From: Auanema rhodensis
Taxonomy: Eukaryota > Nematoda > Chromadorea > Rhabditida > Rhabditidae
NCBI GenBank assembly: GCA_964057225.1
Contig: OZ059900.1
Location: 21,343,638-21,407,637, forward strand
Direction of reading: 5' to 3'
Length of the DNA: 64,000 bases
The translations under genes were made by a program, and so were the position numbers. The notes beneath the pieces were generated by a model. It saw only the letters and a list, made by a program, of their open reading frames with translations, had not been told where the DNA came from and did no database searches. Positions 27,351-41,003 of this stretch are shown piece by piece (within the stretch, counting starts at the first letter, position 1; every line of letters begins with the position of its first letter).

Positions 27351-29733
27351 GCTAATATTGATTAAATCGATTTTTGTTCATATGAGTCGTCAAATGCAAC
27401 GAATTTCAGCGTGTTACATACTAAAATGAAGCATTTTACATGCTGAACACTAGAAAAATACAAAAACACAGTATTTCCCATGAGAAATATTTTATTATGC
27501 TGGAAAACCAGTTTTTGGAAATTTCGCTGTAAACAAGGTTTTGACTTACGATTTCATGTGTTCAAACTCATGCAATGTCAATGAAACCTAGCTCAAAATT
27601 GTTCCTACAACGTCTAGTTCCACTTTCACGACAAAAAAACAGGGGTTAGAAAATTAAGGAAATTAGCATATTCTGAGGGCACGCCTCTTATGGCTAATAT
27701 TGATTAAATCGATTTTTGTTCATATGAGTCGTCAAATGCAACGAATTTCAGCGTGTTACATACTAAAATGAAGCATTTTACATGCTGAACACTAGAAAAA
27801 TACAAAAACACAGTATTTCCCATGAGAAATATTTTATTATGCTGGAAAACCAGTTTTTGGAAATTTCGCTGTAAACAAGGTTTTGACTTACGATTTCATG
27901 TGTTCAAACTCATGCAATGTCAATGAAACCTAGCTCAAAACTGTTCCTACAACGTCTAGTTCCACTTTCACGACAAAAAAACAGGGGTTAGAAAATTAAG
28001 GAAATTAGCATATTCTGAGGGCACGCCCCTTATGGCTAATATTGATTAAATCGATTTTTGTTCATATGAGTCGTCAAATGCAACGAATTTCAGCGTGTTA
28101 CATACTAAAATGAAGCATTTTACATGCTGAACACTATAAAAATACAAAAACACAGTATTTCCCATGAGAAATATTTTATTATGCTGGAAAACCAGTTTTT
28201 GGAAATTTCGCTGTAAACAAGGTTTTGACTTACGATTTCATGTGTTCAAACTCATGCAATGTCAATGAAACCTAGCTCAAAATTGTTCCTACAACGTCTA
28301 ATTCCACTTTCACGACAAAAAAACAGGGGTTAGAAAATTAAGGAAATTAGCATATTCTGAGGGCTTATGGCTAATATTGATTAAATCGATTTTTGTTCAT
28401 ATGAGTCGTCAAATGCAACGAATTTCAGCGTGTTACATACTAAAATGAAGCATTTTACATGCTGAACACTATAAAAATACAAAAACACAGTATTTCCCAT
28501 GAGAAATATTTTATTATGCTGGAAAACCAGTTTTTGGAAATTTCGCTGTAAACAAGGTTTTGACTTACGATTTCATGTGTTCAAACTCATGCAATGTCAA
28601 TGAAACCTAGCTCAAAATTATTCCTACAACGTCTAGTTCCACTTTCACGACAAAAAACAGGGGTTAGAAAATTAAGGAAATTAGCATATTCTGAGGGCAC
28701 GCCCCTTATGGCTAATATTGATTAAATCGATTTTTGTTCATATGAGTCGTCAAATGCAACGAATTTCAGCGTGTTACATACTAAAATGAAGCATTTTACA
28801 TGCTGAACACTAGAAAAATACAAAAACACAGTATTTCTCATGAGAAATATTTTATTATGCTGGAAAACCAGTTTTTGGAAATTTCGCTGTAAACAAGGTT
28901 TTGATTTACGATTTCATGTGTTCAAACTCATGCAATGTCAATGAAACCTAGCTCAAAATTGTTTGTACAACGTCTAGTTCCACTTTCACGACAAAAAAAC
29001 AGGGGTTAGAAAATTAAGGAAATTAGCATATTCTGAGGGCACGCCCCTTATGGCTAATATTGATTAAATCGATTTTTGTTCATATGAGTCGTCAAATGCA
29101 ACGAATTTCAGCGTGTTACATACAATGAAGCATTTCACATGCTGAACACTAGAAAAATACAAAAACACAGTATTTCCCATGAGAAATATTTTATTATGCT
29201 GGAAAACCAGTTTTTGGAAATTTCGCTGTAAACAAGTTTTTGACTTACGATTTCATGTGTTCAAACTCATGCAATGTCAATGAAACCTAGCTCAAAATTG
29301 TTCCTACAACGTCTAGTTCCACTTTCACGACAAAAAAACAGGGGTTAGAAAATTAAGGAAATTAGCATATTCTGAGGGCACGCCTCTTATGGCTAATATT
29401 GATTAAATCGATTTTTGTTCATATGAGTCGTCAAATGCAACGAATTTCAGCGTGTTACATACTAAAATGAAGCATTTTACATGCTGAACACTATAAAATT
29501 ACAAAAACACAGTATTTCCCATGAGAAATATTTTATTATGCTGGAAAACCAGTTTTTGGAAATTTCGCTGTAAACAAGGTTTTGACTTACGATTTCATGT
29601 GTTCAAACTCATGCAATGTCAATGAAACCTAGCTCAAAATTGTTCCTACAACGTCTAGTTCCACTTTCACGACAAAAAAACAGGGGTTAGAAAATTAAGG
29701 AAATTAGCATATTCTGAGGGCACGCCCCTTATG
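27351..29733 (+). repeat. Degraded partial third copy of the 11-mer
   Basis: Monomers at 27693, 28035, 28370, 28711, 29053 and 29392 follow the same tag order as the last part of the 11-mer: aaactgtt, tctaattcc, 6-A run, gatttacg, 3 bp deletion with aacaagttttt, ctataaaattac. The CC monomer between gatttacg and the deletion monomer is missing. The tttataatg change is absent, one monomer has lost 7 bp (near 28364), and another reads aaaattattcc. It is probably an older copy of the same family. Confidence 0.8.
28361..28370 (+). other. 7 bp deletion at the monomer junction
   Basis: The sequence reads gagggcttatgg where other monomers have gagggcacgccccttatgg, so seven bases of the GC-rich junction segment are lost. 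I saw this once in the window. It removes the short dyad gggc-ac-gccc. Confidence 0.9.
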
Positions 29734-30074
29734 GCTAATATTGATTAAATCGATTTTTGTTCATATGAGTCGTCAAATGAAACGAATTTCAGCGTGTTAC
29801 ATACTAAAATGAAGCATTTTACATGCTGAACACTATAAAAATACAAAAACACAGTATTTCCCATGAGAAATATTTTATTATGCTGGAAAACCAGTTTTTG
29901 GAAAGTTCGCTGTAAATAAGGTTTTGACTTACGATTTCATGTGTTCAAACTCATGCAATGTCAATGAAACCTAGCTCAAAATTGTTCCTACAACGTCTAG
30001 TTCCACTTTCACGACAAAAAACAGGGGTTAGAAAATTAAGGAAATTAGCATATTCTGAGGGCACGCCCCTTATG

Positions 30075-32125
30075 GCTAATATTGATTAAATCGATTTTTG
30101 TTCATATGAGTGGTCAAATGCAACGAATTTCAGCGTGTTACATACTAAAATGAAGCATTTTACATGCTGAACACTAGAAAAATACAAAAACACAGTATTT
30201 CCCATGAGAAATATTTTATTATGCTGGAAAACCAGTTTTTGGAAATTTCGCTGTAAACAAGGTTTTGACTTACGATTTCATGTGTTCAAACTCATGCAAT
30301 GTCAATGAAACCTAGCTCAAAATTGTTCCTACAACGTCTAGTTCCACTTTCACGACAAAAAAACAGGGGTTAGAAAATTAAGGAAATTAGCATATTCTGA
30401 GGGCACGCCCCTTATGGCTAATATTGATTAAATCGATTTTTGTTCATATGAGTCGTCAAATGCAACGAATTTCAGCGTGTTACATACTAAAATGAAGCAT
30501 TTCACATGCTGAACACTAGAAAAATACAAAAACACAGTATTTCCCATGAGAAATATTTTATTATGCTGGAAAACCAGTTTTTGGAAATTTCGCTGTAAAC
30601 AAGTTTTTGACTTACGATTTCATGTGTTCAAACTCATGCAATGTCAATGAAACCTAGCTCAAAACTGTTCCTACAACGTCTAGTTCCACTTTCACGACAA
30701 AAAAACAGGGGTTAGAAAATTAAGGAAATTAGCATATTCTGAGGGCACGCCTCTTATGGCTAATATTGATTAAATCGATTTTTGTTCATATGAGTCGTCA
30801 AATGCAACGAATTTCAGCGTGTTACATACTAAAATGAAGCATTTTACATGCTGAACACTACAAAATTACAAAAACACAGTATTTCCCATGAGAAATATTT
30901 TATTATGCTGGAAAACCAGTTTTTGGAAATTTCGCTGTAAACAAGGTTTTGACTTACGATTTCATGTGTTCAAACTCATGCAATGTCAATGAAACCTAGC
31001 TCAAAATTGTTCCCACAACGTCTAGTTCCACTTTCACGACAAAAAACAGGGGTTAGAAAATTAAGGAAATTAGCATATTCTGAGGGCACGCCCCTTATGG
31101 CTAATATTGATTAAATCGATTTTTGTTCATATGAGTCGTCAAATGCAACGAATTTCAGCGTGTTACATACTAAAATGAAGCATTTTACATGCTGAACACT
31201 AGAAAAATACAAAAACACAGTATTTCCCATGAGAAATATTTTATTATGCTGGAAAACCAGTTTTTGGAAATTTCGCTGTAAACAAGGTTTTGACTTACGA
31301 TTTCATGTGTTCAAACTCATGCAATGTCAATGAAACCTAGCTCAAAATTGTTCCTACAACGTCTAGTTCCACTTTCACGACAAAAAAACAGGGGTTAGAA
31401 AATTAAGGAAAATAGCATATTCTGAGGGCACGCCCCTTATGGCTAATATTGATTAAATCGATTTTTGTTCATATGAGTCGTCAAATGCAACGAATTTCAG
31501 CGTGTTACATACCAAAATGAAGCATTTCACATGCTGAACACTAGAAAAATACAAAAACACAGTATTTCCCATGAGAAATATTTTATTATGCTGGAAAACC
31601 AGTTTTTGGAAATTTCGCTGTAAACAAGTTTTTGACTTACGATTTCATGTGTTCAAACTCATGCAATGTCAATGAAACCTAGCTCAAAACTGTTCCTACA
31701 ACGTCTAGTTCCACTTTCACGACAAAAAAACAGGGGTTAGAAAATTAAGGAAATTAGCATATTCTGAGGGCACGCCTCTTATGGCTAATATTGATTAAAT
31801 CGATTTTTGTTCATATGAGTCGTCAAATGCAACGAATTTCAGCGTGTTACATACTAAAATGAAGCATTTTACATGCTGAACACTACAAAATTACAAAAAC
31901 ACAGTATTTCCCATGAGAAATATTTTATTATGCTGGAAAACCAGTTTTTGGAAATTTCGCTGTAAACAAGGTTTTGACTTACGATTTCATGTGTTCAAAC
32001 TCATGCAATGTCAATGAAACCTAGCTCAAAATTGTTCCTACAACGTCTTGTTCCACTTTCACGACAAAAAAACAGGGGTTAGAAAATTAAGGAAATTAGC
32101 ATATTCTGAGGGCACGCCCCTTATG
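30075..32125 (+). repeat. Tandem 3-monomer unit, two copies (1025 and 1026 bp)
   Basis: The order is a CC-type monomer, then one with tttcaca, aacaagttttt, aaactgtt and gcctctt, then one with the unusual ctacaaaattac. It appears at 30075-31099 and again at 31100-32125. Differences are gtggtc versus gtcgtc, accaaaatg in the second copy, the 6-A run and ttcccacaac in the first, and cgtcttgttcc in the second. Confidence 0.85.
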
Positions 32126-33149
32126 GCTAATATTGATTAAATCGATTTTTGTTCATATGAGTCGTCAAATGCAACGAATTTCAGCGTGTTACATACTGAA
32201 ATGAAGCATTTTACATGCTGAACACTATAAAAATACAAAAACACAGTATTTCCCATGAGAAATATTTTATTATGCTGGAAAACCAGTTTTTGGAAATTTC
32301 GCTGTAAACAAGGTTTTGACTTACGATTTCATGTGTTCAAACTCATGCAATGTCAATGAAACCTAGCTCAAAATTGTTCCTACAACGTCTAGTTCCACTT
32401 TCACGACAAAAAACAGGGGTTAGAAAATTAAGGAAATTAGCATATTCTGAGGGCACGCCCCTTATGGCTAATATTGATTAAATCGATTTTTGTTCATATG
32501 AGTCGTCAAATGCAACGAATTTCAGCGTGTTACATACTAAAATGAAGCATTTTACATGCTGAACACTATAAAATTACAAAAACACAGTATTTCCCATGAG
32601 AAATATTTTATTATGCTGGAAAACCAGTTTTTGGAAATTTCGCTGTAAACAAGGTTTTGACTTACGATTTCATGTGTTCAAACTCATGCAATGTCAATGA
32701 AACCTAGCTCAAAATTGTTCCTACAACGTCTAGTTCCACTTTCACGACAAAAAAACAGGGGTTAGAAAATTAAGGAAATTAGCATATTCTGAGGGCACGC
32801 CCCTTATGGCTAATATTGATTAAATCGATTTTTGTTCATATGAGTCGTCAAATGCAACGAATTTCAGCGTGGTACATACTAAAATGAAGCATTTTACATG
32901 CTGAACACTATAAAAATACAAAAACACAGTATTTCCCATGAGAAATATTTTATTATGCTGGAAAACCAGTTTTTGGAAATTTCGCTGTAAACAAGGTTTT
33001 GACTTACGATTTCATGTGTTCAAACTCATGCAATGTCAATGAAACCTAGCTCAAAATTGTTCCTACAACGTCTAGTTCCACTTTCACGACAAAAAACAGG
33101 GGTTAGAAAATTAAGGAAATTAGCATATTCTGAGGGCACGCCCCTTATG

Positions 33150-36100
33150 GCTAATATTGATTAAATCGATTTTTGTTCATATGAGTCGTCAAATGCAACG
33201 AATTTCAGCGTGTTACATACTAAAATGAAGCATTTTACATGCTGAACACTAGAAAAATACAAAAACACAGTATTTCCCATGAGAAATATTTTATTATGCT
33301 GGAAAACCAGTTTTTGGAAATTTCGCTGTAAACAAGGTTTTGACTTACGATTTCATGTGTTCAAACTCATGCAATGTCAATGAAACCTAGCTCAAAATTG
33401 TTCCTACAACGTCTAGTTCCACTTTCACGACAAAAAAACAGGGGTTAGAAAATTAAGGAAATTAGCATATTCTGAGGGCACGCCCCTTATGGCTAATATT
33501 GATTAAATCGATTTTTGTTCATATGAGTCGTCAAATGCAACGAATTTCAGCGTGTTACATACAATGAAGCATTTCACATGCTGAACACTAGAAAAATACA
33601 AAAACACAGTATTTCCCATGAAAAATATTTTATTATGCTGGAAAACCAGTTTTTGGAAATTTCGCTGTAAACAAGTTTTTGACTTACGATTTCATGTGTT
33701 CAAACTCATGCAATGTCAATGAAACCTAGCTCAAAATTGTTCCTACAACGTCTAGTTCCACTTTCACGACAAAAAAACAGGGGTTAGAAAATTAAGGAAA
33801 TTAGCATATTCTGAGGGCACGCCTCTTATGGCTAATATTGATTAAATCGATTTTTGTTCATATGAGTCGTCAAATGCAACGAATTTCAGCGTGTTACATA
33901 CTAAAATGAAGCATTTTACATGCTGAACACTATAAAATTACAAAAACACAGTATTTCCCATGAGAAATATTTTATTATGCTGGAAAACCAGTTTTTGGAA
34001 ATTTCGCTGTAAACAAGGTTTTGACTTACGATTTCATGTGTTCAAACTCATGCAATGTCAATGAAACCTAGCTCAAAATTGTTCCTACAACGTCTAGTTC
34101 CACTTTCACGACAAAAAAACAGGGGTTAGAAAATTAAGGAAATTAGCATATTCTGAGGGCACGCCCGTTATGGCTAATATTGATTAAATCGATTTTTGTT
34201 CATATGAGTCGTCAAATGAAACGAATTTCAGCGTGTTACATACTAAAATGAAGCATTTTACATGCTGAACACTATAAAAATACAAAAACACAGTATTTCC
34301 CATGAGAAATATTTTATTATGCTGGAAAACCAGTTTTTGGAAAGTTCGCTGTAAATAAGGTTTTGACATACGATTTCATGTGTTCAAACTCATGCAATGT
34401 CAATGAAACCTAGCTCAAAATTGTTCGTACAACGTCTAGTTCCACTTTCACGACAAAAAAACAGGGGTTAGAAAATTAAGGAAATTAGCATATTCTGAGG
34501 GCACGCCCCTTATGGCTAGTATTGATTAAATCGATTTTTGTTCATATGAGTCGTCAAATGCAACGAATTTCAGCGTGTTACATACTAAAATGAAGCATTT
34601 CACATGCTGAACACTAGAAAAATACAAAAACACAGTATTTCCCATGAGAAATATTTTATTATGCTGGAAAACCAGTTTTTGGAAATTTCGCTGTAAACAA
34701 GGTTTTGACTTACGATTTCATGTGTTCAAACTCATGCAATGTCAATGAAACCTAGCTCAAAATTGGTCCTACAACGTCTAGTTCCACTTTCACGACAAAA
34801 AACAGGGGTTAGAAAATTAAGGAAATTAGCATATTCTGAGGGCACGCCCCTTATGGCTAATATTGATTAAATCGATTTTTGTTCATATGAGTCGTCAAAT
34901 GCAACGAATTTCAGCGTGTTACATACTAAAATGAAGCATTTTACATGCTGAACACTAGAAAAATACAAAAACACAGTATTTCCCATGAGAAATATTTTAT
35001 TATGCTGGAAAACCAGTTTTTGGAAATTTCGCTGTAAACAAGGTTTTGACTTACGATTTCATGTGTTCAAACTCATGCAATGTCAATGAAACCTAGCTCA
35101 AAATTGTTCCTACAACGTCTAGTTCCACTTTCACGACAAAAAAACAGGGGTTAGAAAATTAAGGAAATTAGCATATTCTGAGGGCACGCCCCTTATGGCT
35201 AATATTGATTAAATCGATTTTTGTTCATATGAGTCGTCAAATGCAACGAATTTCAGCGTGTTACATACAATGAAGCATTTCACATGCTGAACACTAGAAA
35301 AATACAAAAACACAGTATTTCCCATGAGAAATATTTTATTATGCTGGAAAACCAGTTTTTGGAAATTTCGCTGTAAACAAGTTTTTGACTTACGATTTCA
35401 TGTGTTCAAACTCATGCAATGTCAATGAAACCTAGCTCAAAATTGTTCCTACAACGTCTAGTTCCACTTTCACGACAAAAAAACAGGGGTTAGAAAATTA
35501 AGGAAATTAGCATATTCTGAGGGCACGCCTCTTATGGCTAATATTGATTAAATCGATTTTTGTTCATATGAGTCGTCAAATGCAACGAATTTCAGCGTGT
35601 TACATACTAAAATGAAGCATTTTACATGCTGAACACTATAAAATTACAAAAACACAGTATTTCCCATGAGAAATATTTTATTATGCTGGAAAACCAGTTT
35701 TTGGAAATTTCGCTGTAAACAAGGTTTTGACTTACGATTTCATGTGTTCAAACTCATGCAATGTCAATGAAACCTAGCTCAAAATTGTTCCTACAACGTC
35801 TAGTTCCACTTTCACGACAAAAAAACAGGGGTTAGAAAATTAAGGAAATTAGCATATTCTGAGGGCACGCCCGTTATGGCTAATATTGATTAAATCGATT
35901 TTTGTTCATATGAGTCGTCAAATGAAACGAATTTCAGCGTGTTACATACTAAAATGAAGCATTTTACATGCTGAACACTATAAAAATACAAAAACACAGT
36001 ATTTCCCATGAGAAATATTTTATTATGCTGGAAAACCAGTTTTTGGAAAGTTCGCTGTAAATAAGGTTTTGACATACGATTTCATGTGTTCAAACTCATG

Positions 36101-36562
36101 CAATGTCAATGAAACCTAGCTCAAAATTGTTCGTACAACGTCTAGTTCCACTTTCACGACAAAAAAACAGGGGTTAGAAAATTAAGGAAATTAGCATATT
36201 CTGAGGGCACGCCCCTTATGGCTAGTATTGATTAAATCGATTTTTGTTCATATGAGTCGTCAAATGCAACGAATTTCAGCGTGTTACATACTAAAATGAA
36301 GCATTTTACATGCTGAACACTAGAAAAATACAAAAACACAGTATTTCCCATGAGAAATATTTTATTATGCTGGAAAACCAGTTTTTGGAAATTTCGCTGT
36401 AAACAAGGTTTAGACTTACGATTTCATGTGTTCAAACTCATGCAATGTCAATGAAACCTAGCTCAAAATTGTTCCTACAACGTCTAGTTCCACTTTCACG
36501 ACAAAAAAACAGGGGTTAGAAAATTAAGGAAATTAGCATATTCTGAGGGCACGCCCCTTATG
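33150..36562 (+). repeat. Tandem 5-monomer unit, two copies (about 1706 bp each)
   Basis: Copies start at 33150 and 34856. The shared order is a CC monomer, the 3 bp deletion with aacaagttttt and gcctctt, ctataaaattac with gcccgttatgg, aaatgaaacg with ggaaagttcg, aaataagg and gacatacg, and finally gctagtattg. They differ in the last monomer (tttcaca, ttggtcc and 6-A versus tttaca, ggtttagac and 7-A). The identical 61-codon chance ORFs in both copies arise from the aaatgaaacg monomer. Confidence 0.88.
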
Positions 36563-37576
36563 GCTAATATTGATTAAATCGATTTTTGTTCATATGAGTC
36601 GTCAAATGCAACGAATTTCAGCGTGTTACATACAATGAAGCATTTCACATGCTGAACACTAGAAAAATACAAAAACACAGTATTTCCCATGAGAAATATT
36701 TTATTATGCTGGAAAACCAGTTTTTGGAAATTTCGCTGTAAACAAGTTTTTGACTTACGATTTCATGTGTTCAAACTCATGCAATGTCAATGAAACCTAG
36801 CTCAAAATTGTTCCTACAACGTCTAGTTCCACTTTCACGACAAAAAAACAGGGGTTAGAAAATTAAGGAAATTAGCATATTCTGAGGGCACGCCTCTTAT
36901 GGCTAATATTGATTAAATCGATTTTTGTTCATATGAGTCGTCAAATGCAACGAATTTCAGCGTGTTACATACTAAAATGAAGCATTTTACATGCTGAACA
37001 CTATAAAATTACAAAAACACAGTATTTCCCATGAGAAATATTTTATTATGCTGGAAAACCAGTTTTTGGAAATTTCGCTGTAAACAAGGTTTTGACTTAC
37101 GATTTCATGTGTTCAAACTCATGCAATGTCAATGAAACCTAGCTCAAAATTGTTCCTACAACGTCTAGTTCCACTTTCACGACAAAAAACAGGGGTTAGA
37201 AAATTAAGGAAATTAGCATATTCTGAGGGCACGCCCCTTATGGCTAATATTGATTAAATCGATTTTTGTTCATATGAGTCGTCAAATGCAACGAATTTCA
37301 GCGTGTTACATACTAAAATGGAGCATTTTACATGCTGAACACTAGAAAAATACAAAAACACAGTATTTCCCATGAGAAATATTTTATTATGCTGGAAAAC
37401 CAGTTTTTGGAAATTTCGCTGTAAACAAGGTTTTGACTTACGATTTCATGTGTTCAAACTCATGCAATGTCAATGAAACCTAGCTCAAAATTGTTCCTAC
37501 AACGTCTAGTTCCACTTTCACGACAAAAAAACAGGGGTTAGAAAATTAAGGAAATTAGCATATTCTGAGGGCACGC

Positions 37577-37590
37577 CCCTTTGGGCAATA
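37577..37590 (+). other. Unusual junction variant cccctttgggcaatattg
   Basis: At this monomer boundary the usual ccccttatggctaatattg is replaced by a form one base shorter with several clustered changes. It is seen once. Clustered changes suggest a single complex mutation or a local consensus error. Confidence 0.85.
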
Positions 37591-37925
37591 TTGATTAAAT
37601 CGATTTTTGTTCATATGAGTCGTCAAATGCAACGAATTTCAGCGTGTTACATACTAAAATGAAGCATTTCACATGCTGAACACTAGAAAAATACAAAAAC
37701 ACAGTATTTCCCATGAGAAATATTTTATTATGCTGGAAAACCAGTTTTTGGAAATTTCGCTGTAAACAAGGTTTTGACTTACGATTTCATGTGTTCAAAC
37801 TCATGCAATGTCAATGAAACCTAGCTCAAAATTGTTCCTACAACGTCTAGTTCCACTTTCACGACAAAAAAACAGGGGTTAGAAAATTAAGGAAATTAGC
37901 ATATTCTGAGGGCACGCCCCTTATG

Positions 37926-39293
37926 GCTAATATTGATTAAATCGATTTTTGTTCATATGAGTCGTCAAATGCAACGAATTTCAGCGTGTTACATACTAAA
38001 ATGAAGCATTTTACATGCTGAACACTAGAAAAATACAAAAACACAGTATTTCTCATGAGAAATATTTTATTATGCTGGAAAACCAGTTTTTGGAAATTTC
38101 GCTGTAAACAAGGTTTTGACTTACGATTTCATGTGTTCAAACTCATGCAATGTCAATGAAACCTAGCTCAAAATTGTTTGTACAACGTCTAGTTCCACTT
38201 TCACGACAAAAAAACAGGGGTTAGAAAATTAAGGAAATTAGCATATTCTGAGGGCACGCCCCTTATGGCTAATATTGATTAAATCGATTTTTGTTCATAT
38301 GAGTCGTCAAATGCAACGAATTTCAGCGTGTTACATACTAAAATGAAGCATTTCACATGCTGAACACTAGAAAAATACAAAAACACAGTATTTCCCATGA
38401 GAAATATTTTATTATGCTGGAAAACCAGTTTTTGGAAATTTCGCTGTAAACAAGTTTTTGACTTACGATTTTATGTGTTCAAACTCATGCAATGTCAATG
38501 AAACCTAGCTCATAATTGTTCCTACAACGTCTAGTTCCACTTTCACGACAAAAAAACAGGGGTTAGAAAATTAAGGAAATTAGCATATTCTGAGGGCACG
38601 CCTCTTATGGCTAATATTGATTAAATCGATTTTTGTTCATATGAGTCGTCAAATGCAACGAATTTCAGCGTGTTACATACTAAAATGAAGCATTTTACAT
38701 GCTGAACACTATAAAAATACAAAAACACAGTATTTCCCATGAGAAATATTTTATTATGCTGGAAAACCAGTTTTTGGAAATTTCGCTGTAAACAAGGTTT
38801 TGACTTACGATTTCATCTGTTCAAACTCATGCAATGTCAATGAAACCTAGCTCAAAATTGTTCGTACAACGTCTAGTTCCACTTTCACGACAAAAAAACA
38901 GGGGTTAGAAAATTAAGGAAATTAGCATATTCTGAGGGCACGCCCCTTATGGCTAATATTGATTAAATCGATTTTTGTTCATATGAGTAGTCAAATGCAA
39001 CGAATTTCAGCGTGTCACATACTAAAATGAAGCATTTTACATGCTGAACACTAGAAAAATACAAAAACACAGTATTTCCCATGAGAAATATTTTATTATG
39101 CTGGAAAACCAGTTTTTGGAAATTTCGCTGTAAACAAGGTTTTGACTTACGATTTCATGTGTTCAAACTCATGCAATGTCAATGAAACCTAGCTCAAAAT
39201 TGTTCGTACAACGTCTAGTTCCACTTTCACGACAAAAAAACAGGGGTTAGAAAATTAAGGAAATTAGCATATTCTGAGGGCACGCCCCTTATG
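37926..39293 (+). repeat. Four-monomer block repeated at 43393-44760
   Basis: The order is the perfect-palindrome/TG monomer, then one with tttcaca, aacaagttttt, gattttatg, ctcataattg and gcctctt, then ctataaaa with catctgttc, then gtagtc with gtgtcacat. It recurs 5467 bp downstream with every tag in the same place. One difference is ctaaaaaaatac in the second monomer of the later copy. Between the copies the array holds the dimer expansion and aaatgaaacg monomers. Confidence 0.87.
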
Positions 39294-40661
39294 GCTAATA
39301 TTGATTAAATCGATTTTTGTTCATATGAGTCGTCAAATGCAACGAATTTCAGCGTGTTACATACTAAAATGAAGCATTTTACATGCTGAACACTATAAAA
39401 ATACAAAAACACAGTATTTCCCATGAGAAATATTTTATTATGCTGGAAAACCAGTTTTTGGAAATTTCGCTGTAAACAAGGTTTTGACTTACGATTTCAT
39501 CTGTTCAAACTCATGCAATGTCAATGAAACCTAGCTCAAAATTGTTCGTACAACGTCTAGTTCCACTTTCACGACAAAAAAACAGGGGTTAGAAAATTAA
39601 GGAAATTAGCATATTCTGAGGGCACGCCCCTTATGGCTAATATTGATTAAATCGATTTTTGTTCATATGAGTAGTCAAATGCAACGAATTTCAGCGTGTT
39701 ACATACTAAAATGAAGCATTTTACATGCTGAACACTAGAAAAATACAAAAACACAGTATTTCCCATGAGAAATATTTTATTATGCTGGAAAACCAGTTTT
39801 TGGAAATTTCGCTGTAAACAAGGTTTTGACTTACGATTTCATGTGTTCAAACTCATGCAATGTCAATGAAACCTAGCTCAAAATTGTTCGTACAACGTCT
39901 AGTTCCACTTTCACGACAAAAAAACAGGGGTTAGAAAATTAAGGAAATTAGCATATTCTGAGGGCACGCCCCTTATGGCTAATATTGATTAAATCGATTT
40001 TTGTTCATATGAGTCGTCAAATGCAACGAATTTCAGCGTGTTACATACTAAAATGAAGCATTTTACATGCTGAACACTATAAAAATACAAAAACACAGTA
40101 TTTCCCATGAGAAATATTTTATTATGCTGGAAAACCAGTTTTTGGAAATTTCGCTGTAAACAAGGTTTTGACTTACGATTTCATCTGTTCAAACTCATGC
40201 AATGTCAATGAAACCTAGCTCAAAATTGTTCGTACAACGTCTAGTTCCACTTTCACGACAAAAAAACAGGGGTTAGAAAATTAAGGAAATTAGCATATTC
40301 TGAGGGCACGCCCCTTATGGCTAATATTGATTAAATCGATTTTTGTTCATATGAGTAGTCAAATGCAACGAATTTCAGCGTGTCACATACTAAAATGAAG
40401 CATTTTACATGCTGAACATTAGAAAAATACAAAAACACAGTATTTCCCATGAGAAATATTTTATTATGCTGGAAAACCAGTTTTTGGAAATTTCGCTGTA
40501 AACAAGGTTTTGACTTACGATTTCATGTGTTCAAACTCATGCAATGTCAATGAAACCTAGCTCAAAATTGTTCGTACAACGTCTAGTTCCACTTTCACGA
40601 CAAAAAAACAGGGGTTAGAAAATTAAGGAAATTAGCATATTCTGAGGGCACGCCCCTTATG
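38610..40661 (+). repeat. 684 bp dimer higher-order repeat, three copies
   Basis: Two monomer types alternate three times: type 1 with ctataaaa and catctgttc, type 2 with gtagtc and usually gtgtcacat. Units are 38610-39293, 39294-39977 and 39978-40661. The middle type-2 monomer has gtgttacat and the last has gaacattag, so the units are not fully homogenised. Related dimers recur inside the 6-mer at 45.4-47.8 kb. Confidence 0.9.
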
Positions 40662-41003
40662 GCTAATATTGATTAAATCGATTTTTGTTCATATGAGTCG
40701 TCAAATGCAACGAATTTCAGCGTGTTACATACTAAAATGAAGCATTTTACATGCTGAACACTAGAAAAATACAAAAACACAGTATTTCCCATGAGAAATA
40801 TTTTATTATGCTGGAAAACCAGTTTTTGGAAATTTCGCTGTAAACAAGGTTTTGACTTACGATTTCATGTGTTCAAACTCATGCAATGTCAATGAAACCT
40901 AGCTCAAAATTGTTCCGACAACGTCTAGTTCCACTTTCACGACAAAAAAACAGGGGTTAGAAAATTAAGGAAATTAGCATATTCTGAGGGCACGCCCCTT
41001 ATG

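Noticed and set aside
34184-34369. Identical 61-codon reverse-strand ORFs here and at 35890-36075, 41015-41200 and 41699-41884
   Set aside because: They arise in the aaatgaaacg/aaataagg monomer class and stop at the normal satellite stop near the monomer start. Copy number follows the block duplications, and no domain is visible.
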